This document shows, piece by piece, positions 46,301 through 51,905 of a DNA stretch of 64,000 nucleotides (positions within the stretch are counted from its first letter, which is position 1; each line of letters begins with the position of its first letter). The stretch covers positions 3,906,001 to 3,970,000 of the forward strand of contig JADJXS010000001.1 in NCBI GenBank assembly GCA_016710275.1, in the 5' to 3' direction. The notes beneath the pieces were generated by a model. The model did no database searches. It saw nothing but the letters and a program-made list of their open reading frames with translations, and was not told where the DNA came from. Made by a program: the position numbers and the translations under genes. This DNA comes from Phycisphaerales bacterium. Its GTDB lineage: Bacteria; Planctomycetota; Phycisphaerae; UBA1845; Fen-1342.

Positions 46301-46893
46301 CACACCCGTGCATCGCGCAAGAATCCGCTCTCGGCGATCCGCCGCCGCACGATACCCAGCCGCGCGGCGGCATCCGTGCGCTCCCCGAGCCAGGCCAAAT
46401 AGGCGTCGAAGATGCGCGCCAACTGCAACAGCTTGTCGCGCGCCGACGGCGATGCGACTCCGTCGGCGGCGGCGAGCAGTTCGCTCGGCGAGACATTGTC
46501 CAGCAGCAGCGCGCCGATCGCGTCCGACAGTGCGGCCACGAATCCCGCGCTGCGCGCAGCGCCGCGCACCCGCGGGGCGAGCGTGGCATCCCGCGCCAGC
46601 AGCCCGCGCAGCGCCATCTCCCGGCCGCGCGCGTCCACCGTCTCCGGCTCACCGCCCCCGCTGAGAACGCGCCGCGCCAGGCGCGAGAAACTCAGCACCT
46701 CGGCGCGGGTGTAGGCTCCGCGCGGGGCGCGCCGCGCCAGGGCGCGCTCCGTCTGCAGACTGGCCTGCTCAGGAACAAGAAGCACGAGCCGCGGGCCGTC
46801 CGGCTGCGCCAATTCGGCGCAGACGCCCTCCAGGCAATGGTGGGTCTTTCCCGCCCCGGCGCGGCCCAGTACGAACGTCACGCCCACAGCCAT
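43375..46893 (-). CDS. addB: AddB-like helicase-nuclease subunit with Fe-S nuclease domain
   Basis: The 1172-residue protein begins with a Walker A loop FVLGRAGAGKTHH, typical of AddB's inactivated helicase that retains an ATP-binding loop. The C-terminal third is a PD-(D/E)XK nuclease with an iron-sulfur staple. Its cysteines are in YLRCPFRFFAERVLRV (near 818) and CVYCDLASLC (near 1130-1139), the four-Cys arrangement of AddB, and the catalytic strand reads IAYDYKPRA near 982. AddB-AddA load RecA after resecting ends. Gene order addB-addA is usual. No ribosome site precedes the ATG at 46893, which is 90 bases from the divergent miaA. Confidence 0.87.
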   Translation of the reverse strand: MAVGVTFVLGRAGAGKTHHCLEGVCAELAQPDGPRLVLLVPEQASLQTERALARRAPRGAYTRAEVLSFSRLARRVLSGGGEPETVDARGREMALRGLLARDATLAPRVRGAARSAGFVAALSDAIGALLLDNVSPSELLAAADGVASPSARDKLLQLARIFDAYLAWLGERTDAAARLGIVRRRIAESGFLRDARVWVDGFAGFTGQEVETLVAISAEARSLEITLLADPRIVVPPDPDAIDPLRLFSRTEESLGRLWRRFEQAGATLLPPLRLAPPVAPRFRACEALALLERRLVDCDAGERSSAQIVAIPSTGARAAGGEHASAPRRQGAGDGGLRLLRCPTHADELRAAARWIRGRVQEGRGALRWSDFALIARDLEPFAGRVAEVFAEFEIPVFIDRRRPLHAHPLGRLMRAAFAAVTEDAAPQAMLRLMRTGLLPMRESERERIESALLEHEVRGWRMWRAPAWAFAAERADQPAAKARRALVAGLEGVIGAAAAPSLPGAAWARVIYGMLRRLRVGPRVAAWIREAQREKSWESAETHRLAWEAVIAALDDLHGVLGDAPLSAAEAAQVVGGAIGEATIGLAPPTLDQVLVSAIERSRHPEIRHAWIFGFNDGVFPRHAPEDPLLTLEERLAIAERGIAALAPRRDDVFAERMLAYIAITRPSHSVTVSFAERDAEGGPLAPSPLLGRLRAASPDTPIEEEPDDGPATLSEFARGYLAVRSSPAGSAVGSSGGESARTAARQARRFECLREVLERDPDVRAAAARMLRGLNYSNEALPLPVLAGRSAAGAVSTETPWVAAVSHVETYLRCPFRFFAERVLRVRGPVAPRPPAALLGEAAHAVMSHVTRAAMSSAAGARGATDDQWRNWTDAALQAARAELAERVAHRPRMAFLLSRLDDLLPSVVRAHALRWRHGLFSPALAEAAFGPALEGQEPPALPPVRVPLAGGAAAQILGRMDRADVAEADGRRFRIAYDYKPRARSIGRRRTALGEWLQLLTYGLALRAGHPGDEVGGLLIAPLTPDLGSAAGITDETHAAMRPWRPRGVIDVRAAELLDPKLGNEESPVAALRLTKGGELAKVSDGRPAHILSAWLTIAGETLRVAAEGVVRGATDVAPLVEGRTLACVYCDLASLCRMDRAYNRPRAAEAVLPVLEAPAEDGDDAAD

Positions 46894-46983
46894 CCCCGCT
46901 CGGTTCGGCGCCGCGACGTGCGGGCGCTCCGCGCGCCCGCCCCCGCAGGCGTATCATGCGGTGCGGCACACTGGACGTCAAAG

Positions 46984-48048
46984 ATGGGCGAATTCCGCGA
47001 AAATCGGGTGATCTGCGTGCTGGGCTGCACGGCGGCGGGAAAGGGCGAACTCGCCCGCGCGCTGGCCCGCGCGCTCGGCGCGGAAGTGCTCAGCATCGAT
47101 TCGATGAAGGTCTATCGCGGCATGGACGTCGGCACCGCCAAGCCGGGGGCGACGGAGCGCGCCAAGCTCGTGCACCACCTGATCGACGTCGCGGACCCGT
47201 GGGAATCCTTCAGCGCAGCGCGCTTCGTCGAGCTGGCAGATGCAGCGATCGATCAAGCCCATGCCGCCGGCCGGCCGGTCGTCGCTGTCGGCGGAACCGT
47301 GCTTTATTTTCGCGCGCTGCATGACGGGCTGTTTGCCGGACCGGGTGCGGACGCCGCGCTGCGCGCCGAGCTGCGCGACCGCGCCGCTCGATTGGGCGCC
47401 GCCGCGCTGCACGCGGAGCTGGCGCAGGTGGACCCGGCGGCGGCGGCGCGGCTGCACCCCAATGACCTGCGGCGCGTCGAACGGGCGCTGGAAGTGCACC
47501 GCCTGACCGGCCGCCCCATTTCCGAGTTGCAGTCGCAATGGGGCGCCGCGAGCGTGCGCCGGCCGGAGCTTCGCTGGGTGCTGATCGGCGTGCGGCACGA
47601 GCGCGAGACCGCGGCGCGGCGAATCAATGATCGCGTTCGCCGCATGGTTCGCGACGGCCTCGTTGACGAGGCGCGTCGGCTATGGTCCGACCCGCGCGGC
47701 ATCAGCATGCAGGCCCGGCAGGCGGTGGGCTACGCCGAACTGTACGAAGCGTTCGAGGGGCGCTGCGACGTGGAATCGGCCATCGAGCGGATCAAGGTGA
47801 ACACGCGCAGGCTGGCCAAGCAGCAGCGGACGTGGCTGCGTCGAACCGCGGGACTGCGGTGGCTGGAGGGCGCTGCGCCAAAGAATGCCGGCGCGACGGA
47901 TGTAGAAGGCGATGCGCGCGAGGAAGATGGGGACGCGCACAACGGGGGAAGCATGACCCGGCGGCCGGCACTGTCCGAACTGCTCGACGCCGCCCTGGAA
48001 ATGGCAACCGCCGCGCAGGCCGGTGAGGACCCGCGCGGCGGTGGATGA
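46984..48048 (+). CDS. miaA: tRNA dimethylallyltransferase with altered P-loop
   Basis: MiaA adds the isopentenyl group to A37 of tRNAs reading UNN codons. The 354-residue protein has the P-loop region LGCTAAGKGELA (residues 13-24), SIDSMKVYRGMDVGTAKP, HHLIDVADPWESFSAARFV, GGTVLYFRALHDGLF, DLRRVERALEVHRLTGRPIS and MQARQAVGYAEL. The P-loop Ser/Thr after Lys20 is Gly21 (codon GGC at 47044), an unusual change for a diphosphate-transferring enzyme. The C-terminus carries about 45 extra acidic and Ala-rich residues. Only a weak GGA precedes the ATG at 46984. It is divergent from addB. Confidence 0.92.
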   Translation: MGEFRENRVICVLGCTAAGKGELARALARALGAEVLSIDSMKVYRGMDVGTAKPGATERAKLVHHLIDVADPWESFSAARFVELADAAIDQAHAAGRPVVAVGGTVLYFRALHDGLFAGPGADAALRAELRDRAARLGAAALHAELAQVDPAAAARLHPNDLRRVERALEVHRLTGRPISELQSQWGAASVRRPELRWVLIGVRHERETAARRINDRVRRMVRDGLVDEARRLWSDPRGISMQARQAVGYAELYEAFEGRCDVESAIERIKVNTRRLAKQQRTWLRRTAGLRWLEGAAPKNAGATDVEGDAREEDGDAHNGGSMTRRPALSELLDAALEMATAAQAGEDPRGGG

Positions 48049-48104
48049 ATCGACCCGGGGGGCGTGACGGCGATGTCACGCGCCGGAGCACGTCAGAAGC
48101 CGCT

Positions 48105-48746
48105 CTAAGCGGACTTCTTCCGCGTGTAGGTCAGCTCCATCACCTTGATTTCCTTGCCGTCCATCGTGCGGTAGAACTCGAAGGTGTGCTTGTCCTTGTC
48201 GATGATGCGGATCGTCTCGCGTATCTTGACGGTCACGCCCGGCACTTCCTCGCTCTCGCCGACATAAGTGTACGTCTTGGACGAAGCGTCGTAGGTGCCC
48301 GTGGTGTTCATGATCGAGGTGCTCATGTTGTCGATCCACGCACCGACGAAGCACTTGCGGGCATTGTCGTAGCCGGTGAGGGCCATGCCCTTGAAATCAA
48401 AGTCCATCATGCTGCCGTCCGCACCGGGCATCTTGAACTTGCCGCTGTGATCGGACTGGATGAAGCGACCGTCCATCAGCGAGCGGCTGTTGCAGACGCC
48501 GGTCGACTCATTCGGCGGAGCGCTGGGGTCCATCCACACCTTGCAGGTGTAGTTCCACTCGCCCACCATGTACTCAAGCTGCTTGTGATGCTCGCCCGGG
48601 ATGCCCATCGCCATCGCCTGCGCGCAATGGTCGTCGGCCGCCTTGGCGGCCGGGGCCTTCTTACCGGTGTCCTGCGAAATCGCCACGGCACAACACGCCG
48701 CGGCCGCGACGCCCGCCAGGGCGCCCCACATGGTCAGTCTGCTCAC
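48105..48746 (-). CDS. Exported DUF1579-family protein, paralogue 1
   Basis: The 213-residue protein has a signal peptide (GALAGVAAAACCAVAISQ) and a DUF1579-like domain starting EHHKQLEYMVGEWNYTCKVW. It continues with DGRFIQSDHSGKF, GMALTGYDNARKCFVGAWID with NMSTSIM, and a C-terminal EFYRTMDGKEIKVMELTYTR. DUF1579 proteins are predicted lipocalin-like beta barrels of unknown function. The GTG start has AAGAGGAG seven bases upstream. A second copy lies 83 bases upstream on the same strand. Both share the 'HHK-LE-L-G-W' start, 'Y.YDN' and 'W.DNMST' blocks, so they arose by duplication. Confidence 0.82.
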   Translation of the reverse strand: MSRLTMWGALAGVAAAACCAVAISQDTGKKAPAAKAADDHCAQAMAMGIPGEHHKQLEYMVGEWNYTCKVWMDPSAPPNESTGVCNSRSLMDGRFIQSDHSGKFKMPGADGSMMDFDFKGMALTGYDNARKCFVGAWIDNMSTSIMNTTGTYDASSKTYTYVGESEEVPGVTVKIRETIRIIDKDKHTFEFYRTMDGKEIKVMELTYTRKKSA

Positions 48747-48829
48747 GTTCGAACTCCTCTTGCTGGGTGGTTGCCGAAACGCAGCACGGCATCAGCCGCG
48801 CTGCGATTGTTCCTGGTCGATGCCGAAGT

Positions 48830-49456
48830 CTACTTCGCCCCGTCACGGCTGTAGACGATTTCCATCTGGCGGAATTCCTTGCCGTCCTTCATGACGACAA
48901 AGCTCTCGAACGTGGCGCGATCCTTGCCCTCGATCTTCAGCACGTTGCGAACATTCTGGGCTTTCTCACCGGACATGGGATCCGCAACCTCGCCCTTGAA
49001 CGTCAGAATCTTCCCATCCTTGCTGCACTCGCCGAAGAGCACCCAACAGCCGGTGCTCATGTTGTCGAACCACATTGAGTGATAGCGCTCCGCGATGTTG
49101 TCGTATCCGTAGATGCCCATGCCGCGGAAGGGCTTGCCGAATTCCTCCGGTCCTTCCACTTCCTGCATGAGCTGCATGCCGTCGAGCATCCACTTGAACT
49201 CCGAGCGGCCGGCCGAGGTCTGCGCCTCGGGCGAACCCGGCATCCACCACTTCAGATCGTACTTCCACTTGCCCAGCAGCGGCTCCAGATGCTTGTGATG
49301 CGGCCCCGGCTGCATCTTCGCCATCATCTCCGCCATCGCCTTCTCATCCATCCCGTCCGGCGAACCCTTCTTCTCATCCTGCGACCACACCGGCGAAACC
49401 GCCACGCCGACCGCCGCCAGCGCCAACACCGACACCACGATCATTCGCGAACGCAT
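48830..49456 (-). CDS. Exported DUF1579-family protein, paralogue 2
   Basis: The 208-residue protein has a signal peptide (MIVVSVLALAAVGVAVSPVW, then SQ), a Met-rich stretch (MDEKAMAEMMAKMQPG) and the DUF1579 domain PHHKHLEPLLGKWKYDLKWW, MGIYGYDNIAERYHSMWFD with NMSTG, and TFESFVVMKDGKEFRQMEIV. It shares domain order and several blocks with paralogue 1. The Met-rich N-terminus is not in paralogue 1. GGGAG lies about nine bases before the ATG at 49456. Function unknown; periplasmic lipid or small-molecule binding is only a guess from the fold. Confidence 0.82.
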   Translation of the reverse strand: MRSRMIVVSVLALAAVGVAVSPVWSQDEKKGSPDGMDEKAMAEMMAKMQPGPHHKHLEPLLGKWKYDLKWWMPGSPEAQTSAGRSEFKWMLDGMQLMQEVEGPEEFGKPFRGMGIYGYDNIAERYHSMWFDNMSTGCWVLFGECSKDGKILTFKGEVADPMSGEKAQNVRNVLKIEGKDRATFESFVVMKDGKEFRQMEIVYSRDGAK

Positions 49457-49639
49457 ACTCTCGATCTCCCTTTTGCACTCAAGCCCATGCGGACCACCCG
49501 CAGGATGCCCGAGACTCGCACCGTGCGGCCGGATTCGTCCACCGCACAGGGGCCGGCATGATACCACCGATCCGCCGACCGAACAAGAACCAAACTATTT
49601 CCGCCGCAAGACCATCAACCGGCCGACCGGCAAATGCCG

Positions 49640-49664
49640 CCGGACGACCTCAAATGTCGTCCGG
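49640..49664 (-). terminator. Hairpin downstream of the DUF6265 gene
   Basis: CCGGACGAC, a 7-base loop and GTCGTCCGG form a perfect 9-bp stem, 30 bases after the stop at 49695. No U-run follows on the minus strand, so termination is only likely, not certain. Confidence 0.4.
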
Positions 49665-49694
49665 GAGCGATCACAAGTCGCCGATTCACGCCGC

Positions 49695-50201
49695 CTACGG
49701 CAATCGCGAAAGCTCGAACTCCAGCTTCCTGCGGCCGGTTGCATCCTCCAGCCGCACCTTCATCGCGTCCTTCCCCGATGCCGCGTAAGTGATCCGCCGT
49801 GGAAAGTCATTCTCCGGCATCTCGAACACGGCCTCGTTATTGCCGGCGCGGATCAGGTTGAACGCTACCACCTCCCCCTTGCGTTCCAGCTTGAACTTGA
49901 AGTGCTGAATCCGCATGGTCAAGGCGCCTTCGGAGTCCGCCTCGATGGTCATGAACTCCAGCATCTTCCCCCCTTCGATGCGGCTCATGCCGATCATGTG
50001 ACCGCCCTCGGAGTCGCTCCAGTGCTCCTCCAGCCCGCGGCCGCGCCACCCGCCGGCCATGAACTTCAGGTCTTCGAAGCCGGGGCGCGGCGGCGTGGGG
50101 TTGTCGAGGGCGCGAGCCTGCGACCCACCGCCCATTTCCGAAGAGAACATTCCGACCGCCAGAACGGCCGCCACGGCCAGACAGCAGGCAATTCGACTCA
50201 C
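49695..50201 (-). CDS. Exported DUF6265-like protein
   Basis: The 168-residue protein has a signal peptide (IACCLAVAAVLAVGMFSSEM) and a domain starting FEDLKFMAGGWRGRGLEEHW, then GGHMIGMSRIEGGKMLEFMT. This is the pattern of DUF6265, a lipocalin-like domain related in layout to DUF1579. The C-terminal part KVRLEDATGRRKLEFELSRL fits the last strands. The GTG start has GGAG six bases upstream. It follows the NTF2-like gene by 35 bases and is probably cotranscribed with it. Function unknown. Confidence 0.75.
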   Translation of the reverse strand: MSRIACCLAVAAVLAVGMFSSEMGGGSQARALDNPTPPRPGFEDLKFMAGGWRGRGLEEHWSDSEGGHMIGMSRIEGGKMLEFMTIEADSEGALTMRIQHFKFKLERKGEVVAFNLIRAGNNEAVFEMPENDFPRRITYAASGKDAMKVRLEDATGRRKLEFELSRLP

Positions 50202-50236
50202 GGTAATCTCCAGTGCCCAATGGGTTTGGGCGACGG

Positions 50237-50617
50237 TCAGCCCTGCGGCGGCATCTCGGTGACGACGATCTCCAGGCGGCTGATTCGCCCATCGCGAATG
50301 GAGTACAGATCGTACCCGCGAATCGGCGAGGGAAGCACCGGCGATGTGCAGGTCCAGTCCGCCCGAACCCGCCCCTCCTCCAGATCGAGGCGGTCCAATC
50401 TAATCTTCATGTCGGGAGGCATCGCGTTGATTGCATCGCGGAACCAGGTTCGGATCGCGCCGTCGCCGCGATGCTCCCGCACCTGCCCGCTGAACGGCTC
50501 CACCAGCACCCCGTCCGGCAGAAAGAGGGTCGCCATCCGGCTTTCCCCCTCCAGCCCGGCGTGCATGGCGTCGAACACCTGCTTGACGATCTGACGGTCA
50601 GATTCCTGTACTGGCAT
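50237..50617 (-). CDS. NTF2-like / SnoaL-like protein
   Basis: The 126-residue protein has no signal peptide and matches the NTF2-like cone fold in layout. It has an N-terminal helix (DRQIVKQVFDAMHAGLEGE), a loop with LFLPDGVLVEPFSGQVREHR, a second helix region GDGAIRTWFRDAINAMPP and three long strands ending RGYDLYSIRDGRISRLEIVV. Such proteins are small-molecule isomerases, hydrolases or binding proteins. The ATG at 50617 has GGAG seven bases upstream. It is the first gene of a minus-strand pair with the DUF6265 gene and is divergent from a LuxR-type regulator that might control it. Confidence 0.75.
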   Translation of the reverse strand: MPVQESDRQIVKQVFDAMHAGLEGESRMATLFLPDGVLVEPFSGQVREHRGDGAIRTWFRDAINAMPPDMKIRLDRLDLEEGRVRADWTCTSPVLPSPIRGYDLYSIRDGRISRLEIVVTEMPPQG

Positions 50618-50747
50618 GTCGCTGCTCCACTTATGATGGGGGTGGCGGGGGCTTTGTTTCCGCTGACCGGGCTTGACGGCCCGGCCGGGTCCGGCCGACC
50701 GACGGCCCGACCCGCGGAACGATCTGCCGCAGAACGCCTGCGGCCGG

Positions 50748-51299
50748 GTGAACACTGTGCCGGGATTTGTTCCCAAACTGGACAACGACGCCCTGCGCCG
50801 ACTCCGCAAGCTCGTTTCGGGGCTGAACGGAGAGCACGAGACGCCCGTTCCGCGCCAGACGATTCTCGCGCTGGCCGGCGAACTCGGGGATCGGTCGGTC
50901 ACGATCGACTTCGAGGCGGCCGAGTCGCTGGGGCAGCCGATGGTCGTCCTGCACGCACCGGCGCAGCGCGCCGACCGTGCCGACGGGCCGCCCTCCGACG
51001 CCGATCGCACCGACGCCGGCCCGACGCGAAGCGCCGACGGCCCGCTCGGCGAAGGCGATGAATCGCGTCACGGCGGCCAACCGCCGGCAGCGCTGTCGAT
51101 GCTGTCGCGCCGGGAGATCGAGATCGCGGGCTGCGTGGCGGAGGGGCTGAGTAACAAGCAGATCGCCGCCCGGCTGCACATCGCACTCTCGACGGTCAAG
51201 GATCATATGCACCGCATCCTGGTCAAGACCGGGGTGCCCAACCGGGCGGCGGTCGCGGCGGCCACCCGTCCTGACGGGCCGCAGCGCCGGGTCAATTGA
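50748..51299 (+). CDS. LuxR-type HTH transcription regulator
   Basis: The product of about 183 residues ends in a LuxR/FixJ-type helix-turn-helix: LSRREIEIAGCVAEGLSNKQ followed by IAARLHIALSTVKDHMHRIL. The N-terminal part (about 75 residues) has no recognisable receiver or PAS domain, and a polar Asp/Gly/Arg-rich linker joins the two. The start is uncertain: GTG at 50748 or 50757, or TTG at 50673, none with a ribosome site. It is divergent from the NTF2-like gene, 130 bases apart, and could regulate it or the DUF1579 group. Confidence 0.78.
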   Translation: MNTVPGFVPKLDNDALRRLRKLVSGLNGEHETPVPRQTILALAGELGDRSVTIDFEAAESLGQPMVVLHAPAQRADRADGPPSDADRTDAGPTRSADGPLGEGDESRHGGQPPAALSMLSRREIEIAGCVAEGLSNKQIAARLHIALSTVKDHMHRILVKTGVPNRAAVAAATRPDGPQRRVN

Positions 51300-51340
51300 T
51301 TCAAGCGCCGGGGCAGTTGATTCAAGCACCGGGTCAATGG
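51286..51340. repeat. 21-bp tandem repeat across the LuxR stop codon
   Basis: Units starting GCCGGGTCAATTGATTC, GCCGGGGCAGTTGATTC and ACCGGGTCAATGGAT follow each other with a 21-bp period (51286, 51307, 51328). The first contains the TGA at 51297-51299; because 21 is a multiple of three, the repeat may have arisen by in-frame duplication. Confidence 0.7.
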
Positions 51341-51525
51341 ATCGCCGCGACAGTCCGTTCGGCATCAGGGATCCCGCCAAGGCTCGAAGCGGATACTGCG
51401 GCCGAGGCGGCGCCTGCCGGTCGCCGCTTGTTCCTCATCGAATGCAGCACGCTCTCGCTCACACTTCGATCATGCCGGAATCCAGTGGGTAGGACAATCC
51501 GACCTTTGGATGGGATTTTGCGCGG

Positions 51526-51713
51526 CGCGTTGTCGTGCCACCGGGCTTCCGCCCGGTGTCTTCCCTTCTTCCGAACCGCCTGGAAAAACGGCGCCACCAG
51601 CCTCCCATACCAAGTACGACGCGTTGTCGTGCCACCGGGCTTCCGCCCGGTGTCTTCTCTTCTTCCGAACCGCCTGGAAAAACGGCGCCACCAGCCTCCC
51701 ATATCAAGTACGC
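51526..51713. repeat. Two tandem copies of a 94-bp intergenic element
   Basis: The sequence at 51526-51619 is repeated at 51620-51713 with only a few changes. Each unit contains a perfect hairpin CACCGGGC-TTCC-GCCCGGTG, an A-tract (GGAAAAACGG) and CACCAGCCTCCCATA. Neither strand of the unit gives a convincing protein. It looks like a dispersed palindromic element of REP type in tandem. The surrounding gene-free stretch 51300-51905 holds only this, the 21-bp repeat and unremarkable sequence. Confidence 0.85.
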
Positions 51714-51905
51714 CGCGAGCGACGCCAATCCCCCCGCCCACCATTCCCCTGCGCTGTAATCCCCCTTCACTGATCCTGATCCCCATAAAGCGGGCAGCCG
51801 GCGACAGGTCGTCACCGGCTGCCCGAGATTCCACATACTGTTCCGCAAGCAATCGCGGAACTCAAACACGTGCCGGCTCATCACGGCCGCCGGCCGCCAT
51901 TCGGA

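Noticed and set aside
43375..46893. Cas4-like or phage-defence nuclease because of the Fe-S PD-(D/E)XK domain
   Set aside because: The protein is full-length AddB next to addA, with no CRISPR repeats or defence genes nearby.
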